A stretch of 64,000 bases of DNA, taken from positions 1 through 64,000 of the forward strand of contig JAGWNY010000011.1 of the NCBI GenBank assembly GCA_028872915.1, written 5' to 3'. The stretch is from Verrucomicrobiota bacterium. Its GTDB lineage: Bacteria; Verrucomicrobiota; Verrucomicrobiia; Limisphaerales; UBA11358. Positions 17,128 to 25,420 of the stretch are shown piece by piece. Every line of letters starts with the position of its first letter. Position 1 is the stretch's first letter. Both the position numbers and the translations under genes were made by a program. The notes under the pieces are model-generated. The model had not been told where the DNA came from, ran no database searches, and saw only the letters and a list, made by a program, of their open reading frames with translations.

Positions 17128-17793
17128 TTACTTGAGCGGCTGCAGGAACATCCGCCGGATTTCGATGTCGCCGCCCTCGCTTTGAATGCCCACGCAACCG
17201 GAAGAAACGGAGCAATGGGTGATGCGGTTCATCCATTTGCCGTTCACGAAGGCGTTGACGACGTTATTGGAACAGACGGTCACGCACGTGTTCCATTGTC
17301 CGACGGGCTTTTCATTGGGTTTACCATGCATCCGCACGGGCATGTTTTTATCCATGCCCGCGTGCTCTTTGGCCTCGGCGCCTTCCATGACAAAGATATC
17401 GCCCTGATGCATGTAACGGCCCTGGACCTGGACGCAGAGGGGCCAGACCTTGTCCGGCCCCTGAATATGGACCAGCACGCCCGTATTGTCGGCCTTGGGG
17501 CGGACCTTTAAAAACCGCCAGTCCACGGTTAAAACATAATTGCTGTAAATTTGGGTGGTTCGCAGGTAGCCGATGGGCTTGCCCGTGCAATGAATCACGC
17601 CGTTGGCAATGCTCCAGGTTTTCATGGGGTCGGCGCCATTTTTCATGCAAAAGGCCAACCCGGAGAAATCACGGCCGTCGAAGAGTTGAATGGCGGGCCC
17701 CGTTGCCGGCGGCGGCGACTGAGCTTCAAGGATCGGGCCGGATAAAACGGACGCCAGAACGAGGAAGAAACATGAAATGGGAGCGGTTTTCAT
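17128..17793 (-). CDS. Secreted DUF1080 (3-keto-disaccharide hydrolase-type) protein
   Basis: This 221-residue protein has a signal peptide (MKTAPISCFFLVLASVLSG) and then a single DUF1080 concanavalin-like domain: LFDGRDFSGL, WSIANGVIHCTGKPIGYLRT, NTGVLVHIQGPD, and an ending of GGDIEIRRMFLQPL. The family is greatly expanded in Verrucomicrobia and Planctomycetes; some members cleave 3-keto-glycosides, others merely bind carbohydrate. The ATG at 17793 is chosen because it begins the signal peptide; a longer frame upstream is not protein-like. It follows the PHP-domain gene on the same strand. Confidence 0.88.
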   Translation of the reverse strand: MKTAPISCFFLVLASVLSGPILEAQSPPPATGPAIQLFDGRDFSGLAFCMKNGADPMKTWSIANGVIHCTGKPIGYLRTTQIYSNYVLTVDWRFLKVRPKADNTGVLVHIQGPDKVWPLCVQVQGRYMHQGDIFVMEGAEAKEHAGMDKNMPVRMHGKPNEKPVGQWNTCVTVCSNNVVNAFVNGKWMNRITHCSVSSGCVGIQSEGGDIEIRRMFLQPLK

Positions 17794-17824
17794 GAGGGAA
17801 GCATTGCGGGACGATTCGGGCAAG

Positions 17825-19129
17825 TCAAGCTGGGGCCGCGGCGGATGCAGCGGACAAAACGCCTGGCGGCGAGGCGTCGGGGCGGAGGGCGGCCAGGCGG
17901 TCTTCGGCGAGGGGTTGCAATTGGCGTCCGAGTTGTTCAAAGAATTCGTTTTTTGCGGCAACGGATTTGAAGTTTCGTTTGGCCCATTCGCTGAGGTAAC
18001 CCAGGCCGCAGGCGCGCTGGCAGGCGGCATGGGCATAAATAACGCGCGCTCCCGCCAGGAAGAGCGGCACGAAGGGCTTGAGTTCCGGCGCATCGAAGGA
18101 GTCCACGAATTTGTTTCCCGGCGCGTTCATTTCCGTGCCGACGACAATGGGAAAGCCGTGTTTTTGGGCCCGGGCAATGACGGCGTGAAGATTATCAAGT
18201 TTTTGGTCCTTGACGCCGGCGGTGAAATTGCGGTCGGGAATAATGGCCAGCGCGGCGGCGCCGGCGGCAATATGGGCTTCAAACAGTTCGTCGCCGGCCC
18301 TTTCGCCATCCGTGGCGCCGTCAAACCACGTCAGGGTGGGAATAGCGCCGGAATCCAGAATGAAGCGGTTCATTTCGGAAAGGAGGGGAAAGGAGCCCTT
18401 GTCCGGCTGAACGTAACCCGGACCGCCTTTTTTCATGGTTTTGGCGCGAATGAGCGCCTGAAATTTGGCCGGGTCCGCGGGGCGGTCGCCGATTTTTTGT
18501 TTCCAAAAATTCGCGTTCCCTTTTTTCGAATACGCCTCGCAAATATGGCGTTCGGTGGCGTTGCCGTTGGGCGTGAGCGAGAGCACGTCTTTGTCGTAAT
18601 CCAGGACGACGGGTTGCAGGAACCGGTTCACGCGCCGGACCAATTCGCGATTTCGGGAATCGGCGGTGCGGCGCATTTGGGCCAGCAACGGATGGTGGAC
18701 GGCGCGCGGGAATCCGACGCCCATGTTATAGGCGATGCCCGGCTCGCCGGGCGAGTTGATGACGCGCGAGGCAAATTGTGGAAAATAAGCGCGCGATTCG
18801 AGGCTGGCGCACCGCTTCAAGCCAACGCGCTTGCCGGCATCCCAAAATTCCTCCAGCCCGTCCAGGACATCGAAGTCCACGATGCCGGCCGCCGCCAGGC
18901 CGCGCTTGCGGGCCAGCCAGGCAAATTTGGAGGGCGAATAACCGTAAGCGTTGTATGAAAAAAAGGTGTGGCTGTGGAGATTGACATCCGTGCCGGGAGC
19001 GGGCAGTTGGATTTGGCCGGTTTGGACGAGGTCCCAAAGGCGCGCGAGGGCCTCGTTGCGGAGGGCGGAATCGAAGCTGTCCAATTGCGCTTCGAGTTCG
19101 GCAACGGAAGCGGTGATGGCGGCGGACAT
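17825..19129 (-). CDS. PHP-domain metal-dependent phosphoesterase-like protein
   Basis: A 434-residue protein whose first 50 residues are helical. It is followed by the PHP signature DVNLHSHTFFSYNAYGYSP (His52 and His54 as metal ligands) and LARKRGLAAAGIVDFDVLDG. Later candidate ligands are VGTEMNAPG and IYAHAAC. PHP enzymes hydrolyse phosphoesters (histidinol phosphate, nucleic-acid ends and others); the substrate here is unknown. The C-terminal 20 residues are Ala/Pro-rich. It may share a transcript with the downstream DUF1080 gene (31-base gap). Confidence 0.85.
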   Translation of the reverse strand: MSAAITASVAELEAQLDSFDSALRNEALARLWDLVQTGQIQLPAPGTDVNLHSHTFFSYNAYGYSPSKFAWLARKRGLAAAGIVDFDVLDGLEEFWDAGKRVGLKRCASLESRAYFPQFASRVINSPGEPGIAYNMGVGFPRAVHHPLLAQMRRTADSRNRELVRRVNRFLQPVVLDYDKDVLSLTPNGNATERHICEAYSKKGNANFWKQKIGDRPADPAKFQALIRAKTMKKGGPGYVQPDKGSFPLLSEMNRFILDSGAIPTLTWFDGATDGERAGDELFEAHIAAGAAALAIIPDRNFTAGVKDQKLDNLHAVIARAQKHGFPIVVGTEMNAPGNKFVDSFDAPELKPFVPLFLAGARVIYAHAACQRACGLGYLSEWAKRNFKSVAAKNEFFEQLGRQLQPLAEDRLAALRPDASPPGVLSAASAAAPA

Positions 19130-19229
19130 GAAACCAAAAGTAGCATCAAAGACGGAGCGCGCACGGAATTTTTGATGGGAAAATTATTGTTGATTCTTTT
19201 TCTGGAAAATAATAGAATAATTTCCGTTT

Positions 19230-20051
19230 ATGAAAGGATTCGCCCTGCACCCTGTGTTGTGCATGGGGCTGCTGTTGATCTGCGCGATGCCGGCCGCCGC
19301 GGCGAATTGGGAAGTGAAATGGAATTCCAATACCGGCTTTTCGCCTTCATCAGTGACCATCGCGCAGGGCGACACCGTCATATTTTATGACAACGATTCG
19401 GGCGATTCTCCGGTCGAGATCGTGGCCAATGACAATTCTTTTGATGTCTTTTTGGCGGGAAATGGTTATTACCAAGGCGTTACGTTTAATTCCACGGGCA
19501 CATACGGCTATTACGACAATGTTTACGCTTTTACCGGCAGCATCCAGGTTGTTGTCAATTATCCTCCAACCGTTTCCATTACGGCGCCAACGAATAATGC
19601 CGCTTTTACCGCTCCGGCGAATTTCAGCATCACAGCCGATGCCGCGGACACGGATGGCGACGGCGTGTATGGCGTGGAATTCCTGGTCGGAACAAACGTG
19701 GCCGGCGTTGTTTTTAGTCCGCCATACAACGTGTCCGTGACGAACTTGAACGCCGGAACATATACGTTGTCCGCCATTGCCATGGACAATTTGGGCGCCA
19801 TGGCCAGCAACTCCGTCAGCGTCACGGTTGGCCTTCCGGTCATCGTCCTGGCCCCGCCGCAGTTGAACGGAAACAATATGGTGCTGCTCGCAGGCGGATT
19901 GGTTCCGGGCACGACGAACATTCTGGAGACTTCCAGCAACCTGGTGACCTGGACCATGGTCCAGACCAACATTGTGCCGGGCGGTTCAGCCGGCTTCACC
20001 AATACCGTGTCCGGCGGCGCGAAATTCTATCGCGTTCTTGAATTGCAATAG
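19230..20051 (+). CDS. Secreted cupredoxin-like / Ig-like domain protein
   Basis: This 273-residue protein begins with a signal peptide ending MPAAAA. About 25-112 resemble a plastocyanin-like cupredoxin fold (FSPSSVTIAQGDTVIFYDND and GTYGYYD), but I do not see an intact Cu-site Cys-His pattern, so copper binding is doubtful. About 113-200 form an Ig-like domain (PPTVSITAPTNNAAF...DNLGAMASNSVSVTV). The end (ILETSSNLVTWTMVQTN...FYRVLEL) is a tail domain typical of secreted Verrucomicrobia proteins. It stands alone, transcribed away from the PHP gene. Confidence 0.78.
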   Translation: MKGFALHPVLCMGLLLICAMPAAAANWEVKWNSNTGFSPSSVTIAQGDTVIFYDNDSGDSPVEIVANDNSFDVFLAGNGYYQGVTFNSTGTYGYYDNVYAFTGSIQVVVNYPPTVSITAPTNNAAFTAPANFSITADAADTDGDGVYGVEFLVGTNVAGVVFSPPYNVSVTNLNAGTYTLSAIAMDNLGAMASNSVSVTVGLPVIVLAPPQLNGNNMVLLAGGLVPGTTNILETSSNLVTWTMVQTNIVPGGSAGFTNTVSGGAKFYRVLELQ

Positions 20052-20127
20052 ATTTGGTGCGTTCCGGCGCGTCTGGTTTGCGGTTCGCCCTTGCTTGCGC
20101 CATGCCGCGACGGGCTGGCAGCCCGCA

Positions 20128-20271
20128 GCCCCGCTTTCCGAATGGGTCCCGCGATGGATGGCGGACAAAACCGGCCTGGCGGGTCGTGGCCGCGAAAATC
20201 TGGAACGATTTCGCGCGGGGCAGCCGGCGTCACGCCTCGTTCCCGAACTGCTGGAGCGAAGCGGGTTATGA
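20128..20271 (+). pseudogene. C-terminal remnant of a paralogue of the next gene
   Basis: The translated segment WMADKTGLAGRGRENLERFR then VPELLERSGL matches the C-terminus of the protein encoded at 20325-21341 (WMQQKDNLARLGLENLERFR and VPELLERSGLQA). Only about 48 residues remain and no start or upstream domain precedes them. It is a tail fragment left by deletion or recombination between tandem copies. Confidence 0.75.
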
Positions 20272-20324
20272 TTGGCCCGCTGATGGAAATTGCCTTCCTG
20301 TTAGGAAGCGCATAAAGTCGGCAA

Positions 20325-21341
20325 GTGCCATTTTCAAAACCGGCCATCAACCTGGTTGTCAATAGCAATGATTTGCGGGCGTTCGAGGACTGGATTCTTG
20401 CCCTTATGGGCATGTTCCGCGGGGTGGGCGGGGATGTGTCGCTCGACAACCGGTTTAGGACGGATCGGGTCAATGTCGTCTGGGAATGCTTCAATAAAAG
20501 GGCCATTTGCCAGGAGATTCAGTCGGCGGCAAAACGGGGGTGCAAAATCGTGATCATCGCAACGGAATACGTGACGGGAAACACATTCAACGATTTTTAC
20601 CGTCCGGCTTTTTTTGAGCGCCCGCTGTTGCGAATGGTCCGATGCAAGCAGGTTCGAAGCGTCCTGAAACGGATTTTGCCGCGCCTCTCGCGTCCCTATG
20701 TAGTTCGCGGGACCGACGCGGATTATTTCTCGAAGCGTTTTCGCAATTTTCTGGAAGCGGCCGAGGCCGCGCATTGCATTTGGGTGGCGGAGCCTTTGGA
20801 GATGGCGAATTACAGGCGCCTTCTGGGGCAGGGGAAACGGGTTGTCGAATTTCCGTATTGTTCGTCTGAAACGCTGAACGGAGGGCGGGTCGGCAGCGGG
20901 AAGACGCGCGACCTCTTTTTCAGCGGCGCGCTCACGGATTATCGGCTTGGGGTGATAGGCGAGCTTGAAGCGGCGGGGTATTCCGTTGCCAAACTTCCTG
21001 TCAGCACGCCGCATTCCCTCCGTGACCATTTTGCGGACGTCTCGCGCATCATCCTGGACATCCGCAAACAACCTGACTGGGCCTATATGTCGAATTTGCG
21101 GCTTCATTATCACATTCAACGGGGAGATTTTGTGCTTTGCCAGAAGCGAAAAAACACGAGCTGCCTGGCGCCCTATGTGGCGCAAGCGGATGGGACGTTG
21201 ATCAGTTCGGTGCGGCAGTGGATGCAGCAAAAGGACAATCTGGCACGGCTGGGCCTGGAGAATCTGGAGCGGTTCCGAAGCGAGCGGCCGGCGGCGCGCT
21301 TTGTTCCTGAATTGCTGGAGCGTAGCGGACTTCAGGCTTGA
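20325..21341 (+). CDS. Probable glycosyltransferase of the polysaccharide island
   Basis: This 338-residue protein is not confidently assigned to a family. The start (GTG at 20325) is uncertain. Features seen: an N-terminal NLVVNSND region, VVIATEYV-like hydrophobic strand (KIVIIATEYVTGN, about 75-88), FPYCSSETLNGGR mid-protein, LFFSGALTDYRLGVIGELE as in GT-B acceptor/donor domains, and a C-terminal helix ending FVPELLERSGLQA. The FSGALTDYR / LEAAGY pattern resembles GT4-type or spore-coat-like glycosyltransferases. It converges with and overlaps the GT4 gene by ten bases. Confidence 0.6.
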   Translation: MPFSKPAINLVVNSNDLRAFEDWILALMGMFRGVGGDVSLDNRFRTDRVNVVWECFNKRAICQEIQSAAKRGCKIVIIATEYVTGNTFNDFYRPAFFERPLLRMVRCKQVRSVLKRILPRLSRPYVVRGTDADYFSKRFRNFLEAAEAAHCIWVAEPLEMANYRRLLGQGKRVVEFPYCSSETLNGGRVGSGKTRDLFFSGALTDYRLGVIGELEAAGYSVAKLPVSTPHSLRDHFADVSRIILDIRKQPDWAYMSNLRLHYHIQRGDFVLCQKRKNTSCLAPYVAQADGTLISSVRQWMQQKDNLARLGLENLERFRSERPAARFVPELLERSGLQA

Positions 21342-22531
21342 ACTTTTGCCGGCCTCGTTCCGACGAAGCTTTCGAGAAATTCAACGATGCGGCGGGATTG
21401 CTCCGCCCAACTAAACTGCGCGAGAATCCGGCTGCGGATCATTGCGCCGCGCCTTTGAAGCTCCGGGCGGGGCATCGCGGAAACTTCGCGCAGTTTGTCG
21501 CGGAGAGAATCTCCAAAACTGCCAGTTTCAATATAGATGCCTTCCTCACCAAGGATGGCATCCATGCCCGCGGTGCGTGTGGAAAGAATGGCCTTTCCGG
21601 CCGCGGCATATTCGAACACCTTCGATGGGACGCTATTTTCCTGGCCCCAGAGCGGAAGCCTGACGTTGATCAGGACATCCACTTTCTGCCCCCAAGCAGG
21701 GCAATCGGATTGGCGGGGCAGAAAGCCGTCGAAATGGAAATTCGGATGGCGGGCGGCGAGTTGCTGCAATTCGCGCGAGAGAGGGCCGTGTCCGCAGACA
21801 TGCAAGGCGCCCGGAACATTCGCATCCAAAAACCCGCGCACGAGGGGGAGAACGGATGAATGCTCCGACAAGGCTCCGAAATATCCAAATTGGATCGGTC
21901 CATTTTGGGCGGGGTCGGGTGGCGGAGGGGTATAATCATAATGAAAGGCGCAAGGAATCCAGAGACAAGGGATACCGCGCGGTTCGAAGAAACGCTTTGC
22001 GGACGGACTTGAAACCAGGCACGCATCATAGAGCCGGGCTGCCTGGTCTTCGAGCATTTGCATGGGCTTGAACTTGTAGCGCAGTCGCCGCCGCCAGGAA
22101 ATCGTCTGGCCCAGTCCGCTGTCTCCCAAAAGCAGCACGATGAGGGGGCGGCGCGGCTGCGCGCGGAGCCAGTTCACGAAATAATTGAAAACATGCTGCA
22201 GGTTGCGGACGAGCAAAATATCCGGTGGTCCTTCGCGCTGGCATTTTTCCAGGTAAAAGCCGCGAAGCTTGCGCCAGGAACACCAGCGATGCCAAAGCTC
22301 CGGCTTTCTGTCCCAAATGATCAATTCATGTTCCAAGCCGGGCGAATCATCCATTGGCTTGTCACGGTTCTTCCAAAGATGGTTGGGCAATAGTCCAATG
22401 GTTGCCACATCGGCAAGCTTGGAAAGTTCCTGGATCATGCGGGTCTCACTAATGTGTGAGTTCGCGAAAAACCGGCCCGCCATCCCCGGTGGAAAGGCAT
22501 TGCCCAAATAAAGCAAGCGTAGCCTTGGCAT
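21332..22531 (-). CDS. Family 4 glycosyltransferase (GT-B)
   Basis: A 399-residue GT-B enzyme. The N-terminal domain begins LRLLYLGNAFPPGMAGR. The C-terminal nucleotide-sugar domain shows IQFGYFGALSEHS, LHVCGHGP, and the donor-binding motif PSKVFEYAAAGKAILST (E as catalytic-site anchor). It would transfer a sugar in the cytosol during surface glycan assembly. It is the only minus-strand gene between the plus-strand neighbours in this part of the island. Confidence 0.87.
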   Translation of the reverse strand: MPRLRLLYLGNAFPPGMAGRFFANSHISETRMIQELSKLADVATIGLLPNHLWKNRDKPMDDSPGLEHELIIWDRKPELWHRWCSWRKLRGFYLEKCQREGPPDILLVRNLQHVFNYFVNWLRAQPRRPLIVLLLGDSGLGQTISWRRRLRYKFKPMQMLEDQAARLYDACLVSSPSAKRFFEPRGIPCLWIPCAFHYDYTPPPPDPAQNGPIQFGYFGALSEHSSVLPLVRGFLDANVPGALHVCGHGPLSRELQQLAARHPNFHFDGFLPRQSDCPAWGQKVDVLINVRLPLWGQENSVPSKVFEYAAAGKAILSTRTAGMDAILGEEGIYIETGSFGDSLRDKLREVSAMPRPELQRRGAMIRSRILAQFSWAEQSRRIVEFLESFVGTRPAKVQA

Positions 22532-22602
22532 TTTAATTCTTCGCGACAGGCTGCAAAGTCATCCCATTCTTGTCAAGCCGACCCTGGGCGGCTGCGCGGC
22601 CG

Positions 22603-22671
22603 CTGGAGTTTTTGCATCATCGGCGGTTTGGCCGTTCAACGCTGGGGCGAGCCGCGCCAGACGCGGGACGT
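22603..22671 (+). pseudogene. 69-base duplicate fragment of the nucleotidyltransferase gene
   Basis: 66 of 69 bases match 23785-23853, the part of the nucleotidyltransferase gene that encodes the segment from SFCIIGG to RQTRDV. The flanks do not match. This is a recent partial copy lying just upstream of the DUF433 gene, a scar of recombination about 1.2 kb from its source. Confidence 0.85.
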
Positions 22672-22722
22672 TCGGGTTTGAATCGGCTTTGGCTATTTCC
22701 CGTTTGATGGTAGGATAAAGGC

Positions 22723-22956
22723 ATGAACAAGCTTTTGAAGCGCATTACCGTGAATCCGGCAGTGATGACCGGATTGCCGTGCATTCGCGGCATGAGAATT
22801 CCGGCCACCACCATTCTTGGCCTGCTGGCGGCCGGCGCGACGGAAAAGGAAATTCTGGGGGATTATCCCGATCTCGAACCGGATGACATCAAGGCTTGCA
22901 TGGCTTATGCCGCCTGGCTCACGCGCGAACGCGAAATCGAGCTTCAGCCCGCGTGA
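22723..22956 (+). CDS. DUF433 antitoxin-like protein
   Basis: This 77-residue protein has the DUF433 pattern ITVNPAVMTGLPCIRGMRIP and LLAAGATEKEILGDYPDLEP (a MarR/winged-helix-like fold). In this family it is the antitoxin partner of a DUF5615 PIN-like toxin, as here. Its stop overlaps the GTG of the next gene by four bases, typical of coupled antitoxin-toxin pairs. Confidence 0.88.
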   Translation: MNKLLKRITVNPAVMTGLPCIRGMRIPATTILGLLAAGATEKEILGDYPDLEPDDIKACMAYAAWLTREREIELQPA

Positions 22957-23320
22957 CCATCGTCATTGACAACTGCCTGCCGCTGTCGTGGGTGAAGATC
23001 CATGCCAACACGGGCATGTCGCCCGCCACTGGCGGGAACTTGGGCCGCCCAACGCGCCCGACACGGAAATCATGCAGTGGGCGAGCCAAAACAATGCCGT
23101 GGTCCTCACCCAAGACCTCGATTTCACAAAGTTGCTTTTTCAAAGTCGGGCCGCATTACCCAGCGTCATTCAACTTCGGCTGGACGATGCGCGCCCCAAA
23201 AGCATTGGCGAAGATGTGCTCTTGATTTTGATCCAGCATAGGGAAAGTCTTCAACGCGGCGCGCTGATAACCGTCAAAGGCCACATGTCGCGGCTGCGGC
23301 TCCTGCCTTTGAGCGACTGA
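22953..23320 (+). pseudogene. DUF5615 PIN-like toxin, frameshifted
   Basis: The gene starts at GTG 22953 (overlapping the antitoxin stop): VTIVIDNCLPLSWVK is the expected N-terminus of a DUF5615 toxin. The rest (HGHVARHWRELG, DTEIMQWASQNNAVVLTQD, LDFTKLL, QLRLDDARP) continues in a different frame that joins at about 22995-23005. A single-base change relative to an intact ancestor, or an assembly error, would explain this. If real, the toxin is inactive and the antitoxin is an orphan. Confidence 0.75.
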
Positions 23321-23507
23321 TTTGAGTCCGGGGATTCGGGCGGGATTTGATGCTGCTTTTTCATGACTTGCGACAATTTTCTTCGGCGCACGCGCCATGC
23401 CCGCAAGATCATGGTCTTCTTTCAACGCGGGAGTGGAAATGCTCATGGGGCATTCGGAGGGGTTCTTTTTGCCTGACGTTTCCTGCAAATCCGGCTACAA
23501 TGCCTTT

Positions 23508-23732
23508 ATGAAGCTGGCGACCACTCCCGAAGAACTGCGGCGCTGGATGAAGCACTGGCGCAACGCGGCAATCGTGCTCGAAGAAATGAAACGCCACGAG
23601 CTGCAAACGCTCAGCGAGGAAGAAGCGTGGCGCGAAATCGAAGCGATTCAATCCGCGCCCGAAATCTGGCGCGATCCCGAAACGCCACCCGGATTGATTG
23701 CGCAGCAGGCGTTGTTCCGGAAGCTGCGATGA
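23508..23732 (+). CDS. Small antitoxin-like protein of nucleotidyltransferase pair
   Basis: 74 residues, acidic and helical: MKLATTPEELRRWMKHWRNA then LSEEEAWREIEAIQSAP. I do not recognise a named family. It is directly coupled (ATGA) to a nucleotidyltransferase-fold protein, the arrangement of two-gene nucleotidyltransferase toxin-antitoxin modules, so antitoxin is the likely role. A longer frame to 23397 exists, but the ATG at 23508 begins a plausible protein. Confidence 0.65.
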   Translation: MKLATTPEELRRWMKHWRNAAIVLEEMKRHELQTLSEEEAWREIEAIQSAPEIWRDPETPPGLIAQQALFRKLR

Positions 23733-24328
23733 CCGGACTTTATACCACCGCGTTGGAAGCACAGCAGTTGTGCGAAAGCCAGGGCTGGAGTTTTTGCATC
23801 ATCGGCGGCGTGGCCGTTCAACGCTGGGGCGAGCCGCGACAGACGCGGGACGTGGATTTGACGCTTCTCTCGGGCTTCGGCGGCGAAGAAAAAATCATCG
23901 AAGTCTGGCTGCGCAACCACCGATTTCGCCCGCCAGGGTCAATGGGAATGGCGCTAACCAGCCGCGTGCTGCTATTGGTAGATCGGCGAGGCACGCCGGT
24001 GGACGTGGCCTTGGGCGGCATTGATTTTGAACGACGGTCCATTCAGCGCAGTTCGCTTTGGAAAATTCCCGATGGCGCGCTACGCACGTGTTCCGCCGAG
24101 GATTTGCTGGTCCACAAGGTTTTTGCAGGACGAGAACAGGATTGGGTGGACGTGCGTGGCATCCTCGCCCGCCAAAAAGGCAAACTGGACCTGGCGCTCG
24201 TCCGCTGCGAACTCAAACCGCTGCTCGAACTTCAGGAACAGCCCGACAAGCTGGCGCGCCTGGAGCAAAAAATCCGCGAAAACGACCGGCCCTTTACCAC
24301 CATTCCGCCATCGCCGCTCAAACCCTGA
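23729..24328 (+). CDS. Nucleotidyltransferase-fold (AbiEii/MNT-like) protein
   Basis: 199 residues with the NTase core FCIIGGVAVQRWGEPRQTRD and VDLTLL (GG then DxD-type D-V-D) near residues 20-45, followed by VDVALGG and a helical C-terminus (SAEDLLVHKVFAGREQDWVD). Such proteins are toxins in type IV-like modules, often nucleotidylating tRNA, or aminoglycoside-transferase-like proteins. The ATG at 23729 overlaps the upstream antitoxin stop. A 69-base piece of this gene is duplicated at 22603. Confidence 0.75.
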   Translation: MTGLYTTALEAQQLCESQGWSFCIIGGVAVQRWGEPRQTRDVDLTLLSGFGGEEKIIEVWLRNHRFRPPGSMGMALTSRVLLLVDRRGTPVDVALGGIDFERRSIQRSSLWKIPDGALRTCSAEDLLVHKVFAGREQDWVDVRGILARQKGKLDLALVRCELKPLLELQEQPDKLARLEQKIRENDRPFTTIPPSPLKP

Positions 24329-24343
24329 CGAACCTCCTTCAAA

Positions 24344-25408
24344 ATGACCAGCCGTGCCACTGACTTTTTCGAGAGGACGCAAAATGCCGGCAAGGTCATG
24401 GTTTTGGACCTTGGCTTCCTGGGCGACACCGTTCATTTGCTGCCGGCGTTGTGGATGGTGCGGCAGGCGTATCCACGGGCGCAATTGCATTGCGCGGTGG
24501 GGGAGCACGTGACGTCGCTGATGGATTGCGTTCCGTGGGTGGATCGGGTCTGGGGCTATATGCGGTTTCCGCGCCATGCCACGCTACGCGAAAATTTTCA
24601 GATGGTCCTCCGGCTCCGCCGCGAGAAATTTGACGTGGTGATCAATTTGAACGGTTCGGACCGGTCAAGCTGGCTGACGTTTTTGAGCGGCGCGCGCGAA
24701 CGGCTGGGGCGAATGCCCAATGACGGCGGGCCGCCCTTTTGGAAACGGATGTTCACGGCGCACGTGCATCATCCGTTTGGAGAAGAGCCGATCTATGCGC
24801 AGCGCTGCCATTGCCTCGAAAAGGCGGGTTTTCCGGCCATGCCGCCCGAATTTCACGTGCAAATGCCCAGCGCCGCCCTGGAAGCCGCGCAAATTTCCGC
24901 AAACGACACCGGGACGTATTTCCACGTCAGCCCGTTCACAACCGCCGATCGCAAGGAACTGTCCCCGGACCAATTGGCGCGGCTCATTGGCTCTCTTGCG
25001 GAAAAATTTCCAGAGAAACGCTGGGCATTCTCCTGCGCGCCCACCGACCGTGAGCTGAAGAAGATGGAAGGACTGATGGCGATGTTGCCGGTCAAACCCT
25101 GGCGCGTCTTTGCCGGAAGCCTGACGCTCACGCAACTCGCCGCAGTCATCGCAAACGGCGCGCTGCACCTGTGCGGCGATACGGGGCCGTTTCATTTGGC
25201 TGTCATGACGCAGACGCCCGTTGTTGCCTGGTTCGGGCCACATCCCGGACTCCGGGATTGGGCGCCGCAGGCGCAAAAATGCCGGGTTGTCGTTGGGGCC
25301 GGCGAAGCCGCCAGCCCATTTCTTGGCCAAATCCGAAATGACCAGTTGATTCAGGCCGTGGGGTCCGTTCTGGCCCAGCCGGCAGGGCCGGCGCTGATGA
25401 CAAGATAA
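24344..25408 (+). CDS. Glycosyltransferase family 9 (heptosyltransferase-like)
   Basis: 354 residues in the ADP/GDP-heptose:LPS heptosyltransferase family. The N-terminal domain opens VMVLDLGFLGDTVHLLPALW, and the donor domain holds FHVSPFTTADRKELSP and the family signature LHLCGDTGPFHLAVM followed by TPVVAWFGP. It would add heptose to a lipid-linked glycan, in the cytosol or at the inner face of the membrane. The heptose activation genes 1.4 kb downstream fit this donor. It converges with the GT2 gene, with a gap of 12 bases. Confidence 0.88.
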   Translation: MTSRATDFFERTQNAGKVMVLDLGFLGDTVHLLPALWMVRQAYPRAQLHCAVGEHVTSLMDCVPWVDRVWGYMRFPRHATLRENFQMVLRLRREKFDVVINLNGSDRSSWLTFLSGARERLGRMPNDGGPPFWKRMFTAHVHHPFGEEPIYAQRCHCLEKAGFPAMPPEFHVQMPSAALEAAQISANDTGTYFHVSPFTTADRKELSPDQLARLIGSLAEKFPEKRWAFSCAPTDRELKKMEGLMAMLPVKPWRVFAGSLTLTQLAAVIANGALHLCGDTGPFHLAVMTQTPVVAWFGPHPGLRDWAPQAQKCRVVVGAGEAASPFLGQIRNDQLIQAVGSVLAQPAGPALMTR

Positions 25409-25420
25409 CTTTAGCTTTCG

